DNA of 64,000 bases, from the NCBI RefSeq assembly GCF_000577615.1, contig NZ_CBXX010000015.1, positions 1 to 64,000 of the forward strand. The letters run 5' to 3'. This stretch comes from Herbaspirillum sp. RV1423. GTDB lineage: Bacteria; Pseudomonadota; Gammaproteobacteria; Burkholderiales; Burkholderiaceae_D. The notes under the pieces were generated by a model. It was not told where the DNA came from. It did no database searches and saw nothing but the letters and a program-made list of their open reading frames with translations. The position numbers and the translations under genes are program-made. Shown in pieces: positions 11,324 to 20,071 of the stretch; the first letter of the stretch is position 1, and every line of letters begins with the position of its first letter.

Positions 11324-12577
11324 TTACAGCTTTTGCTTGCCTTCGTTGCCAGGGATGTACGGGCTCCATGGCTGCGCGCGGATCGTGGTCTTGGTCTTGT
11401 TGACCACGTTGAACTGACCATCGGCCTTGATTTCGCCGATCATCACCGGTTTGTGCAGATGATGGTTGGTCTTGTCCATTTCCAGCGTGTAGCCGGACGG
11501 CGCCTTGAACGTCTGACCGCCCATCGCTGCGATCACCTTGTCGGTGTCGGTCGACTTGGCCTTCTCGACAGCCTGCTTCCACATGTAGATGCCGACGTAG
11601 GTTGCTTCCATCGGATCGTTGGTCACGACGGTGTCGGCATTCGGCAGACCCTTGGCCTTGGCGTAGGCTTTCCACTTCTTGATGAAGGCGGTATTGACCG
11701 GGTTCTTCACGGATTCGAAGTAGTTCCACGCAGCCAGGTGGCCGACCAGCGGCTTGGTGTCGACGCCGCGCAGTTCTTCTTCACCCACCGAGAACGCCAC
11801 GACAGGCACGTCGGTCGCCTTCAGGCCGGCATTGCCCAGTTCCTTGTAGAACGGCACGTTGGAGTCGCCGTTGATGGTCGAGATCACGGCAGTCTTGCCG
11901 CCGGCGGAAAACTTCTTGATGTTGGCGACGATGGTCTGGTAGTCGGAATGGCCGAACGGCGTATAGACTTCATCGATGTCGGAATCCTTCACGCCCTTGC
12001 TGTGCAGGAAAGCGCGCAGGATCTTGTTGGTGGTGCGCGGGTACACATAGTCGGTGCCCAGCAGCACGAAACGCTTGGCGCCGCCGCCTTCTTTCGACAT
12101 CAGGTATTCGGTGGCCGGGATCGCTTGCTGGTTAGGTGCAGCGCCGGTGTAGAACACGTTCTTTTCAAGTTCTTCGCCTTCGTACTGGACCGGGTAGAAC
12201 AGCAGGCTGTTGAGTTCCTTGAAGACCGGCAGGACAGACTTGCGCGAGACCGAAGTCCAGCAGCCGAACACGACGGAGACCTTGTCTTGCGAAATCAACT
12301 GACGCGCTTTTTCAGCGAACAGAGGCCAGTTGGATGCAGGGTCGACGACCACAGGCTCGAGCTTCTTGCCCATGACGCCGCCGTTGGCATTGATTTCATC
12401 GATCGTCATCATCGCCACATCCTTGAGCGATGTTTCGGAGATGGCCATGGTGCCCGACAGCGAGTGAAGGATGCCGACCTTGATGGTGTCCGCGGCGAAC
12501 GCGGCAGGGAGCCAGGAAGAAGCTGCAAGTGCGAACGCGCCGAGTGCTGTTGCTTTTAGGATAGTGCGACGTGACAT
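11324..12577 (-). CDS. urtA: Urea ABC transporter periplasmic binding protein
   Basis: A 417-residue Peripla_BP_5/6 protein. The signal peptide has a twin-Arg-like start (MSRRTILKATALGAFALAAS) and ends at AAFAADT. Mature motifs include KVGILHSLSGTMAISETSL, FGCWTSVSRKSVLPVF and YPVQYEGEE, which are characteristic of urea- and amide-binding UrtA/FmdD. A TAGGAG lies a few bases upstream of the ATG. It is the first gene of the urt-ure cluster, downstream of a sigma-54-type promoter. Confidence 0.95.
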   Translation of the reverse strand: MSRRTILKATALGAFALAASSWLPAAFAADTIKVGILHSLSGTMAISETSLKDVAMMTIDEINANGGVMGKKLEPVVVDPASNWPLFAEKARQLISQDKVSVVFGCWTSVSRKSVLPVFKELNSLLFYPVQYEGEELEKNVFYTGAAPNQQAIPATEYLMSKEGGGAKRFVLLGTDYVYPRTTNKILRAFLHSKGVKDSDIDEVYTPFGHSDYQTIVANIKKFSAGGKTAVISTINGDSNVPFYKELGNAGLKATDVPVVAFSVGEEELRGVDTKPLVGHLAAWNYFESVKNPVNTAFIKKWKAYAKAKGLPNADTVVTNDPMEATYVGIYMWKQAVEKAKSTDTDKVIAAMGGQTFKAPSGYTLEMDKTNHHLHKPVMIGEIKADGQFNVVNKTKTTIRAQPWSPYIPGNEGKQKL

Positions 12578-12635
12578 GAAGTGCTCCTACAGTTAGAAAA
12601 ATCAATGAAGGTTTGTTGACTGCCCCCATGCTTTA

Positions 12636-12650
12636 GCAGATTGCGTGCCA
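12636..12650 (-). promoter_or_regulatory. Sigma-54-type promoter of urtA
   Basis: The minus strand reads TGGCACG-CAAT-CTGC, matching the RpoN consensus TGGCACG-N4-TTGC with one change in the -12 element and correct spacing. The predicted transcript start is about 47 bases before the urtA ATG. This agrees with nitrogen control of urea import. Confidence 0.65.
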
Positions 12651-12697
12651 ATGACAATTCGTCAATCTGCGGGGATTCTTCATGCTTTGCAGAAGCG

Positions 12698-12725
12698 GGT
12701 GCGCATCGACGCACCATTTCGGTGA
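12698..12725 (-). promoter_or_regulatory. NtrC-like enhancer sites before urtA
   Basis: GCACCATTTCGGTGA (12711-12725) matches the NtrC dyad GCACC-N5-GGTGC at nine of ten arm positions. An adjoining inverted dyad GGTGCG-N6-CGCACC lies at 12698-12715. They fall about 75-100 bases upstream of the predicted start, a usual distance for a sigma-54 enhancer. Evidence is pattern only. Confidence 0.4.
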
Positions 12726-12801
12726 TGGTGGAAATGGCGGCGGTGCGGTCGGAGATGATTTGCCCCAAAAGTGCGCAAATCAGGGATGGGGGTGTTTGTT
12801 T

Positions 12802-13629
12802 TTAGCGCAAAAAAACGTAGTGCATGAGCTGCCGGATCGGATATTGCACCCAGCTTTGCACCTTGGGCGGCAGCTCCAGCGGACGCATGATCATCCTCAA
12901 CGCCATTTCCGGCGTCAAATTGGTGCGCACGATGGTGTTCATGCGCGCGCTCAACTGACGTAGATAGGCAGCGTCTTCGGCGCGCGCCGGATCGCGGAAT
13001 CTGAGCACATGGCGGATCGCGCAGTCGGCGTCTTCGTTGCGCATCTCCAGCGTGCGGCGGCTCAGCGTCGCCAGTACGCGCGAGCGGCCGACGCCTTCAC
13101 GCTCGCGATACTGGCGGAAGTAATGATAGAAATGCTTGTAGTGATTGACCTCGTCGTTCGAAATGCGCGCGGCCAGATCGCGCAGCATCGGCTCTTTTGT
13201 GCTGCGCGACAAGGCGCGGTAATACGTTGCCGTGCCGGTTTCGACCACGCAGCGTGCGGCCATTTCCAGCGCCTTGGTCGGCTCCAGCAACTCGACCTTG
13301 CAATAGGCGGCGTATTCGCCGAGGAAGCTGTCGTAGGCACTCTGCCAGTCGAATTCGGGCCAGACATGTGCGACGTAGGCGCGCAGCGCGGCGCCATGTT
13401 GCAACTCCTCCAGTTCCCATTGTCCGCGCAACCAGGCCACGACTTGTTCGTTGTCATGGAAGAAGTCGACCAGGTTGTGGGTATAGAGATCGGAGCCGCT
13501 TTCGACAAAGGATGCGCAGGCTACCAGATAGAAGGTGTATTCGTCGTCGCGCACGCGTTGCAGATCGATGCGGGAGAAATCCAGATCGGCGATACGCCAG
13601 CGCGGCTGGTACTGTTCCGGACTTGCCAC
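12802..13629 (-). CDS. Ferritin-like di-iron domain protein
   Basis: A 275-residue helical protein with two ExxH motifs (EELQH near residue 71 and DEVNH near 155) and further acidic residues in DDEYTFYLVA and VVETGTATYY. This arrangement suggests a four-helix di-iron carboxylate fold. Substrate and role are not recognisable. The start is a GTG preceded by a strong GAGGAGGT; no ATG in frame fits. It follows the MFS gene on the same strand by 93 bp and may be transcribed with it. Confidence 0.7.
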   Translation of the reverse strand: MASPEQYQPRWRIADLDFSRIDLQRVRDDEYTFYLVACASFVESGSDLYTHNLVDFFHDNEQVVAWLRGQWELEELQHGAALRAYVAHVWPEFDWQSAYDSFLGEYAAYCKVELLEPTKALEMAARCVVETGTATYYRALSRSTKEPMLRDLAARISNDEVNHYKHFYHYFRQYREREGVGRSRVLATLSRRTLEMRNEDADCAIRHVLRFRDPARAEDAAYLRQLSARMNTIVRTNLTPEMALRMIMRPLELPPKVQSWVQYPIRQLMHYVFLR

Positions 13630-13684
13630 ATTACCTCCTCGACAAAATTGCGATAGAAGTATGACGAAACCGAATAGGCTTGGT

Positions 13685-13704
13685 TCGCCAACTTGTGTTG
13701 GCGA
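13685..13704. terminator. Stem-loop after the MFS gene
   Basis: TCGCCAAC and GTTGGCGA form a perfect 8-bp stem with a four-base loop, 19 bp beyond the MFS stop. There is no T-run on the minus strand, so it is a weak or attenuating terminator at best. Confidence 0.35.
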
Positions 13705-13722
13705 TTTGTAACAGCGCATCGC

Positions 13723-14991
13723 TCAATTGCGGAGTTGCCTGGATGCCAACAACGGGATCGTTGCGCTGAACAGCAACTGCAACAGGCATACCGCAGTCCA
13801 GCCGCCCCGATTCCACGCCAGGCCGGACAGCGCCGCGCCGACCGCGCCGCCGACGAACAGGAAGCCGACGAACAAGCCGTTCAGACGCCCGCGCAGTTGC
13901 GGCGACAGCAGATTGATCTTGCGTCGTTCCAGCGTCTGTTCGGCGGCGACGCCGCCGTCGAGCAGGATCGCGGCCAGGCCGAGCAACGCCAGCGCAACGC
14001 CGGCATGGCCACGCACGTCGAAGCCGCCCCAGCCACTGCCGGCCACGCCGGCAATCAAGGCCGCCGCCAGCACTGCCAGACGACTGCGGCGCGCAGCGAT
14101 GCGACCGCGTCCGTGGTCGCCGGCGCGTCCGGCAAAAGGCGTCACGCACACCGCGCTCGCGCCAACCAGCGCGAACACCGCGATTCCACCTGCGCCCAGC
14201 GAGAACGGCGCTTGCGTCAGCAGCAGCGCAATCGTGGTCCAGTATGACATATACGCTGCCATGCCCAACCCGCCGGTCAACGCACTGTATTGCAAGGTGC
14301 GCTCATGCAGCAGCAATTGCCACAGCGAGCGCAGGATTGCGCCATAGCGTTGCACCGTCTGCTGAGGATGGCGTTCCGGCAACACGCGCGCCAGCAGCAG
14401 CGCCAGTGTGGCGACGATCAATGCCAGCAGGCCGTAGACCGCGCGCCAGCCGGCAATGCTGGCGATCCATCCGGCCAGCGGGCGCGACAGCATGATGCCT
14501 AGCATCAGGCCGCTCATCAGATTGCCGATGACGCGACCGCGATGCGCCTCTTCGCTCATGAAAGCCGCCATTGGCACCAGCATCTGGATCGCGCTCGACA
14601 GCACGCCGGCCAGGAAGATCGCTGTCAGGAAAAGCCATGCCTGCGTACTCAGCATCGCCACGCCCAGGCACAGCGCGCACCCCGCCAGCAGGCGCACGAT
14701 CAGGCGGCGGTTTTCGTGGAGATCGGTCAGCGGCACCACCAGAAACTGGCCGCAGGTATAGCCGAGCAAGGGTAGCATCGCGATCAGGCCGATGGCGCCG
14801 TCGGGTATCCGCATGGATGCGCGGATCGCCGCCAGCATCGGCTGGGCGGCATAAAGATTCATGACGATGACGCCAACCGCCGCGGCAAACAGCACCGTCA
14901 TGGCGGTCGTCATGCGCCTGGCCGGTGTGGCGGGAGGCGGCGGCCGGAAGCCTGTCGGGTCGTCAGCCGGCAGCTTGTTGCATTGTTCCAT
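13723..14991 (-). CDS. MFS transporter, drug-efflux type
   Basis: A 422-residue major facilitator with about 12 hydrophobic helices. The first loop motif YTCGQFLVVPLTDLHENRRLI corresponds to MFS motif A, and FAGRAGDHGRGR is its repeat in the second half. It resembles the YnfM/arabinose-efflux group; the substrate is unknown. A GGAG precedes the ATG at 14991. It diverges from a LysR gene 92 bp away, its likely regulator. Confidence 0.85.
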   Translation of the reverse strand: MEQCNKLPADDPTGFRPPPPATPARRMTTAMTVLFAAAVGVIVMNLYAAQPMLAAIRASMRIPDGAIGLIAMLPLLGYTCGQFLVVPLTDLHENRRLIVRLLAGCALCLGVAMLSTQAWLFLTAIFLAGVLSSAIQMLVPMAAFMSEEAHRGRVIGNLMSGLMLGIMLSRPLAGWIASIAGWRAVYGLLALIVATLALLLARVLPERHPQQTVQRYGAILRSLWQLLLHERTLQYSALTGGLGMAAYMSYWTTIALLLTQAPFSLGAGGIAVFALVGASAVCVTPFAGRAGDHGRGRIAARRSRLAVLAAALIAGVAGSGWGGFDVRGHAGVALALLGLAAILLDGGVAAEQTLERRKINLLSPQLRGRLNGLFVGFLFVGGAVGAALSGLAWNRGGWTAVCLLQLLFSATIPLLASRQLRN

Positions 14992-15044
14992 TCTGGCTCC
15001 ATTCGAGTTGATGCGGGCCAGTATAGATAGCGGCTAATTATGCG

Positions 15045-15060
15045 ACAATTGAATAATTGT
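15045..15060. promoter_or_regulatory. Palindromic operator between MFS and LysR genes
   Basis: ACAATT-GAAT-AATTGT is a perfect inverted repeat inside the 92-bp divergent intergenic region, flanked by TTATG and CATAA outer half-sites. The AT-rich dyad fits the T-N11-A type of LysR binding sites. The binding protein is inferred from position. Confidence 0.45.
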
Positions 15061-15083
15061 CATAAACAATATGCGAGATTATT

Positions 15084-16022
15084 TTGAATACGCGAGACCT
15101 GCAAGCCTACGTCGCGGTGATTGAAACCGGCTCCATCGTCGCCGCCGCCACGCGGCTGCACCTGACGCAATCCGGCATCACGCGCCGCGTGCAAAGCCTG
15201 GAAAGCATGCTAGGCATCGAATTGCTGGATCGCCAGTCAAAGCCGCTCAAGCCTACGTCGGCGGGGCGTGAAGTGTACGACATGGGGCGGCGCGTGCTAG
15301 CGTCGGTCGAGGACCTGATCGACCGTGTCTCGCCGCAGGCGCAAGCCAGCGGCGAATTGCGTCTGGGCGTGCCGCCGTTTCTGTCGGAGGCGGCATTAAC
15401 CTCCCCGCTCGATTGTCTGCGTACGGAGTTCCCCAGGCTCAGCGTGCGCATCACCGCCGCGTGGTCGCCGGGCCTGATGGACATGCTGGGAAAAAATGCC
15501 ATCGATGCCGCCGCCGTGATCGTGCCCGATGGCGTGCCGCCGCCCGAGCGCTTTCAGCTCCATGTGCTGGGGCGCGAACCGGCGCTGGTGGTCGCGGCTA
15601 AATCGCTGAAGCTGCCCAGGGGCGACCTCGGGTTGGCCGACCTGACGCCGCAATCCTGGGTACTCAATCAGGATGGCTGCGGACTGCGCAGCGCCATCCG
15701 GCATGCGCTAGAGGCATTGCGTCTGCCCTTCACGGTCGCGGTGGAAGCTTTCGGTGCCGAACTGCAATTGTCGCTGGTGGCGCGCGGAGTCGGCATCGGC
15801 ATCACCACCCCCAGCGCACTCAAGCGCAGCGCTTTCCGCAAGCAGATCCGGGTCTTGTCGGTGCCGGAATTCGACAACGGCATGAAGGTCTGGCTACTGC
15901 ACGCACCGGCGCTGTCGAGCGGCCGGCTGGCGGCGCCGCTGGCGCGTTTTCGCAGCAGCCTTGCCGATGTCCTGCGCCAGCAAGGCATCGCCAGCGGCAA
16001 TCCCGCCGCCGGCTTGTCCTGA
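15084..16022 (+). CDS. LysR family transcriptional regulator
   Basis: A 312-residue LysR regulator: winged helix-turn-helix at residues 1-60 (GSIVAAATRLHLTQSGITRR), then a two-lobed effector domain. The start is a TTG (15084); the encoded NTRDLQAYVAVIETGSI matches the usual LysR N-terminus, and no ATG is in frame nearby. It is divergent from the MFS efflux gene, which it probably controls. The inducer is unknown. Confidence 0.88.
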   Translation: MNTRDLQAYVAVIETGSIVAAATRLHLTQSGITRRVQSLESMLGIELLDRQSKPLKPTSAGREVYDMGRRVLASVEDLIDRVSPQAQASGELRLGVPPFLSEAALTSPLDCLRTEFPRLSVRITAAWSPGLMDMLGKNAIDAAAVIVPDGVPPPERFQLHVLGREPALVVAAKSLKLPRGDLGLADLTPQSWVLNQDGCGLRSAIRHALEALRLPFTVAVEAFGAELQLSLVARGVGIGITTPSALKRSAFRKQIRVLSVPEFDNGMKVWLLHAPALSSGRLAAPLARFRSSLADVLRQQGIASGNPAAGLS

Positions 16023-16052
16023 ACGGCAGCGCCGTCGGATTCGGATCCGGAC

Positions 16053-16922
16053 TCAGAGACAGCCGAGCCGCAGCAATTCGCGGTGCAACTTCTCGCGCAA
16101 TGGCGGCGAACCGGGCTGCATCGGTGCGCGCAGTTCGTCGCGCGCCATGCCCATCAGCGACAAGGCGGTCTTGATGGCTGCCGGATTCGGTTCGGCGAAC
16201 AGCAACCGGATCAGCGGCAGCAAATTGTAGAATTGTTCGCGGGCTTCGATCAGCCGCTGTTCGCTCACCAGTTGCGCCACGCGCACGAACAGGTCGGGAC
16301 GGATATGCGCCGCGGCGGTGATCGCGCCGCTGCCGCCGAGGCACAGCGTGATGAAAATCTGTTCGTCTTCTCCGGCCAGTATCTGCAGGCCGCCGTGGGC
16401 GATCAGGTCCATGGTCGCCGCCGCGCTGCCGCCGCAATCTTTCACCGCGACGATGCGCTCGTGTGCCGCGAGTTCGAGGATGGTGGCGACATCGATATGA
16501 ACGCCGGTGCGATAAGGGATGTTGTAGACGATGATGGGAACGTTCGCGGCGTCGGCCATCGCCAGATAGAAGGCGCGCAGGCCAAGCTGCGAAGGGCGGA
16601 TGTAATACGGCGCCGGAATCAGCAGGCCGGCGATCGGACGCTGCTGGATTTTTTCCAGTCTTTCCAGCATCGCCGCCTGTCGGTTGCCGGCAAGGCCCAT
16701 GACCACCGGACAGCCGGGAGCGGCGTCGAGGATGGCGTCCAGCACCGCCAGTTGCTCATCGTCGTCGAGCGCCGCCGCCTCCGCAGTCGAGCCGCAGGCC
16801 ACCAGGCCGGACACACCGGCACCGACCATGCTGCGCGCCAGCGTCTGCAAAGCGGGGAAGTCGATCTCGCCGTCGTGGAAAGGCGTGATCAGGGGAATCC
16901 AGATACCGTCAAAAGCTGCCAT
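16053..16922 (-). CDS. DapA-like dihydrodipicolinate synthase/aldolase
   Basis: A 289-residue class I aldolase of the DapA/NAL family. YNIPYRTG supplies the catalytic Tyr and AVKDCGG the Schiff-base Lys (near residue 160). The C-terminal NPAAIKTALSL and LRAPMQP motifs favour true 4-hydroxy-tetrahydrodipicolinate synthase activity in lysine biosynthesis. It stands alone, convergent with lysR, so a paralogue acting on another keto acid cannot be excluded. GGAG precedes the ATG at 16922. Confidence 0.8.
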   Translation of the reverse strand: MAAFDGIWIPLITPFHDGEIDFPALQTLARSMVGAGVSGLVACGSTAEAAALDDDEQLAVLDAILDAAPGCPVVMGLAGNRQAAMLERLEKIQQRPIAGLLIPAPYYIRPSQLGLRAFYLAMADAANVPIIVYNIPYRTGVHIDVATILELAAHERIVAVKDCGGSAAATMDLIAHGGLQILAGEDEQIFITLCLGGSGAITAAAHIRPDLFVRVAQLVSEQRLIEAREQFYNLLPLIRLLFAEPNPAAIKTALSLMGMARDELRAPMQPGSPPLREKLHRELLRLGCL

Positions 16923-17240
16923 ACAACACTCCATTCAATTGATGCATGAAGACCGTCTATGTCTGTCTGGAAGGAGGAGGGGAATGTGCACCGTGTTGCA
17001 GGAAGAGGGAAAGAGTCCGGCCTGCATTCGCCATCCTGTCGACCCACCTGACAGGACAGCGCGCCCCGGTCAGATGAGCGACTGTTTCTTTGGTTTGCCG
17101 GCCGCGGCTGCGTGCGCAGGCATGGCCAGTGCAAGCAGGCTCAGCGACAACAGGCAGGACAGGGCGACGGTAAACATGAAGGATGAAATACGTAGCAACG
17201 CAATGCAAACGATTCTAGCAGCATTTCCGGAACCGGTTTT
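16923..17240. other. 318-bp intergenic region with one short candidate ORF
   Basis: No conserved gene is seen between the aldolase and the HD-hydrolase gene. The only coding-like signal is a 35-codon minus-strand frame with a signal peptide, listed separately. No clear terminator was found. Confidence 0.5.
17070..17177 (-). CDS. Candidate 35-aa exported peptide
   Basis: The frame encodes a textbook signal peptide (hydrophobic core CLLSLSLLALAMP, cleavage-like AHAAAAG) followed by a tiny basic tail KPKKQSLI. There is no convincing Shine-Dalgarno sequence, and the protein is too short for family recognition. The composition is unlike that of random shadow frames, but it may still be chance. 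Confidence 0.25.
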   Translation of the reverse strand: MFTVALSCLLSLSLLALAMPAHAAAAGKPKKQSLI

Positions 17241-17894
17241 TCAGGCAACCGGATCTTCCCATTCCGCCGCAAACGTGTCGCGGAATTCGCGCAGCCATTG
17301 CATGCGCCGTTCGCCGAGCTTGCGGCCGGCGGCGGTCTGCATTGTCGCCGGCAAGGTTTCCAGTTTGCAGGCGATATGATCGAGCGCATAACGTTGGTCG
17401 TCCGGCGAGCGTTGCGTTGCGCACACATCGCCGTCATGGGCGAGCCGGCTGCCCATACGTCCGGCGGTATAGAAGAGGCGCGCCAATCCGACTGCGCCGA
17501 GCGCGTCGAGGCGGTCGGCATCCTGCACGATTTGCGCTTCGATGGTCGTCGGCGTAATGCCGGCCGAAAAACTGTGCGCTTCAATCGCATGCGCGACGGG
17601 GGCCAATTTCTCTTGCGGGAAACGCAGTTGTTCGAGATGGCGGCAAGCCAGTTGCGCGGCTTGGCGCGAAGCGAGATGACGTTGCGGGTGGTTCTTGGGC
17701 AGGTTCACCAGGTCGTGCAGGTAACAGGCCGCCAGCACCGTCAGCGCATCGGCTTGCGGATGTTCATCGAGCAGGGTTTGCGCTGCGCGCCAGACGCGAT
17801 GCAAGTGATTGAGGTCGTGGGCGCCATCGTCGCCGGCGAGCTTGCCGGCCAGCGTTGCCAGTTGCGTTTGCCAGTCTTGCAGAAGATGATTCAT
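17241..17894 (-). CDS. HD domain metal-dependent phosphohydrolase
   Basis: A 217-residue HD-superfamily protein resembling E. coli YedJ. Metal-binding residues are in HDLNHLHRVW (near residue 28), CYLHDLVNLPKNH (the HD doublet, near residue 63) and IVQDADRLDALG (the distal Asp). The substrate is unknown, probably a phosphate ester or nucleotide. The ATG at 17894 begins MNHLLQDWQTQL; a longer start at 17930 is possible. Confidence 0.8.
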   Translation of the reverse strand: MNHLLQDWQTQLATLAGKLAGDDGAHDLNHLHRVWRAAQTLLDEHPQADALTVLAACYLHDLVNLPKNHPQRHLASRQAAQLACRHLEQLRFPQEKLAPVAHAIEAHSFSAGITPTTIEAQIVQDADRLDALGAVGLARLFYTAGRMGSRLAHDGDVCATQRSPDDQRYALDHIACKLETLPATMQTAAGRKLGERRMQWLREFRDTFAAEWEDPVA

Positions 17895-17956
17895 GGAAGA
17901 GCGTATTTGTGATCGCGGAACAGTGATCATAGCGGAACGGAATGCGCCGCCGGAAT

Positions 17957-17982
17957 GAAACAAAGCCCGCCTAGGCGAGCTT
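17957..17982 (-). terminator. Terminator downstream of the cold-shock gene
   Basis: AAGCCCGCCTAGGCGAGCTT forms a compact hairpin (17963-17982). On the minus strand it is followed by TTTGTTT. It lies 120 bp beyond the csp stop and 63 bp before the HD-hydrolase start, separating the two transcripts. Confidence 0.65.
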
Positions 17983-18102
17983 CGTTGGTGCCGGGTCCGA
18001 TCGGCGACGGCCCATGCTATCTGCGTGGTGCCGCCGGCGATGTATCGAATCCGGACTTGAGTGCAGCGGAGACCTCGGCCTCCGCGTCACGACACGCGAC
18101 GA

Positions 18103-18315
18103 TTAGATCGCGCGAATGTTGGTGGCTTTTTCGCCTTTAGGACCGGTGCCGCGGTCGAAAGAGACGCGCTGGTTTTCGGCCAGGCTCTTGAAACCGTTGG
18201 ACTGGATGTCCTGAAAATGCGCGAACAGATCGTCGCCGCCTTGATCAGGCGTGATGAAGCCGAAGCCCTTTGCATCGTTGAACCATTTGACTGTGCCGGT
18301 TTGACTTGTAGACAT
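18103..18315 (-). CDS. CspA-family cold-shock protein
   Basis: A 70-residue single OB-fold protein with RNP1 (KGFGFITPD) and RNP2 (DLFAHF) motifs. It binds single-stranded nucleic acid and melts mRNA structure. TACAAGGAAG lies upstream of the ATG at 18315. The 229 bp upstream are free of genes, which leaves room for the long structured leader usual for cold-induced csp genes. It neighbours infA and a DEAD-box helicase gene. Confidence 0.95.
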   Translation of the reverse strand: MSTSQTGTVKWFNDAKGFGFITPDQGGDDLFAHFQDIQSNGFKSLAENQRVSFDRGTGPKGEKATNIRAI

Positions 18316-18473
18316 GATACTTCCTTGTAAAAAATGAGGGACAACGCCCGAAGCGCACCCAAGACCAAGAAAGATGTAACCGAAGAGAGTCCGACAGAGA
18401 TGGCCCGCGAACGAGCACAAGGAAGAGAGACCGACAATAACGACGACTTGATGTAAGTGCAGAATTCAATATA

Positions 18474-18494
18474 CAGGCAAAACGCCGGTTTGCC
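18474..18494. terminator. Stem-loop between the 103-aa ORF and csp
   Basis: AGGCAAA and TTTGCCT flank a seven-base GC-rich loop. It sits 50 bp beyond the stop of the gene at 18545. It lacks a clear T-run, so the terminator role is tentative; it may instead be part of the csp leader. Confidence 0.35.
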
Positions 18495-18544
18495 TAAACA
18501 TATCGAAATTTAATTCGTAACAATTTGAATTTGCGATAATCGCG

Positions 18545-18856
18545 TCATCGATATCCATAGGTCGGCGCGGGCGTACGCTGCGTGAGCTGGGCGATTGCGC
18601 GCTGCAGGCGCTCTTCGCTGCGCTTGGTGCGCGAAGCATTGCCGGAAGTGGTCAGCTCCAGATCCGGGAAGTAAACGCGCACCGACTTGTCCGCGGTGAT
18701 CAGGTCGAGTCTGTGCGCGTGCTCGTGCGTGAGATCGGCGCCGATGTCCCACACGCACTCGACGATCTGCACACCCTGCGCCTGCGCCAGCGCGACCGCC
18801 GTGGCGGAGATCGCAGCGGCGCCGTCGTTGCGATCTATGTGGATGGCGTTCGGCAT
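18545..18856 (-). CDS. Uncharacterised 103-aa protein downstream of infA
   Basis: The protein starts MPNAIHIDRNDGAAAISATA and ends with a basic, Arg/Ser-rich helix (SRTKRSEERLQRAIAQLTQ). No family is recognised. The N-terminal half looks like an alpha/beta domain with an ADLTHEHAHRLDLITADK segment. It begins 19 bp after the infA stop, so the two are probably co-transcribed. No independent Shine-Dalgarno sequence is evident. Confidence 0.55.
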   Translation of the reverse strand: MPNAIHIDRNDGAAAISATAVALAQAQGVQIVECVWDIGADLTHEHAHRLDLITADKSVRVYFPDLELTTSGNASRTKRSEERLQRAIAQLTQRTPAPTYGYR

Positions 18857-18875
18857 GATGATGGCGCCGGTCTTA

Positions 18876-19139
18876 TTAATAACGGCGACGCTGTTGCCCG
18901 CCGCCGACAGGTCCGCGTTTTTCCAGATGACGGAAAGTGATGCGGCCCTTGCTCAGGTCGTAAGGCGACAACTCCAGCGTGACCTTGTCGCCGGCCAGGA
19001 TGCGGATGTGATTCTGGCGCATCTTGCCGGAGGTGTAGGCGATCAGTCGATGACCGTTCTCCAGATTGACGCGAAAGCGTGAATCTGGCAGGACTTCTTC
19101 AACGAGGCCGTTCATTTCGAGTAGTTCTTCTTTAGCCAT
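18876..19139 (-). CDS. infA: Translation initiation factor IF-1 (second-copy type)
   Basis: An 87-residue IF-1, starting [20 protein letters not shown] and containing [17 protein letters not shown] and [15 protein letters not shown]. It binds the 30S A-site during initiation. It carries about 15 extra residues after the canonical end ([15 protein letters not shown]), a basic glycine-rich tail. The location away from ribosomal protein genes indicates the second, stand-alone infA copy known in many betaproteobacteria. Confidence 0.93.
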   Translation of the reverse strand: MAKEELLEMNGLVEEVLPDSRFRVNLENGHRLIAYTSGKMRQNHIRILAGDKVTLELSPYDLSKGRITFRHLEKRGPVGGGQQRRRY

Positions 19140-19573
19140 AATGGTTTCCAGGTAAGGCGACCGGCAGGCGGGGGGGCTGCTTGCAATACGCTGCAACGGC
19201 ATCCGCCAGGGATCGCAGAAAAAGAGGCCGGTTGCCGCGCGAACGGACCAGTGCGATTTGCTTTTCGCTCGGAAGCACTGCTTGCACACAGATGCAGGAA
19301 CACGAAAAGACTTGGCGCCGGATGCACAATGCCGCCGACGGCAGGACGATTACTACAGGACAGGCCGACTGCCTGAAAACCAGAACAACGGGAGACTGGC
19401 GCGGCCGGAAAGTGTGGAGACAGGCAATGCTGCTGGCCGGTCCGGGAAAGGGCGGTGCGCCCAACGAGCATCTATTATACCTTGTCGGCGCCAACCCCGC
19501 CGGATCGCGGATTTTGTTTGCTATTCGCGGCACTTACGCGCACTATAGAAAATTATTCGACCAGAGGTACGCC
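19140..19573. other. 434-bp intergenic region between infA and the DUF1488-like gene
   Basis: The two flanking genes diverge from this region. A TATAAT box on the minus strand at 19474-19479 could serve infA, leaving a leader of about 330 nt; no good -35 is seen. No gene-like translation was found. On the plus strand a TATAGA lies at about 19542. Confidence 0.4.
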
Positions 19574-19834
19574 ATGTCTCAATCTGTGACCGAAACCGAA
19601 GCGAAGTTGACCAATGCGGGCGTGGTGTTCTCTGTGTGCGTCGAGTTCGTCAATCGCGAGTGCTTCATTTCCAATGAAGCGCTGATGAAACTGGCCTCGC
19701 AAATGTTCACTGCCATCGGACCGATGCAAACCTTCCGCCAACTGGAAGCCAACATCACCGGTGTGGCGCGTCGCCTGGTGCATGCCGGGGTGCAGGGATC
19801 TCCGCTGCAACTTACGCCGAACACCTTCCAATAA
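19574..19834 (+). CDS. DUF1488-like small protein
   Basis: An 86-residue protein. VEFVNRECFISNEALMKLA resembles the DUF1488 core, where a conserved Cys-x-Ile-Ser precedes a helix, followed by TFRQLEANITGVARRLV and the terminal LQLTPNTF. Function of the family is unknown. AGAGGT precedes the ATG at 19574. The open frame extends far upstream, but those residues are not protein-like. Confidence 0.6.
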   Translation: MSQSVTETEAKLTNAGVVFSVCVEFVNRECFISNEALMKLASQMFTAIGPMQTFRQLEANITGVARRLVHAGVQGSPLQLTPNTFQ

Positions 19835-20071
19835 CATCGTCATTCGCTGCACCGGCGCATTGCCGTCTGGCATTGTTTGTCTTGTCGGCAATACTTTCTC
19901 CTGTCCGTCCGCTTTGCCGTCGTCGGCGCATCGCCGATGCGAGTATCCGCAATTATGCTGCGTGGTGCGGGCGGGCCTTGCAACTTAACATCGCTGATTG
20001 CGTCACAAGCGGGTAAACTGCATCTCCATCCGGCCGCGCCCTGCGGCCCAAAAGAACTCGTGAGTCCCACC

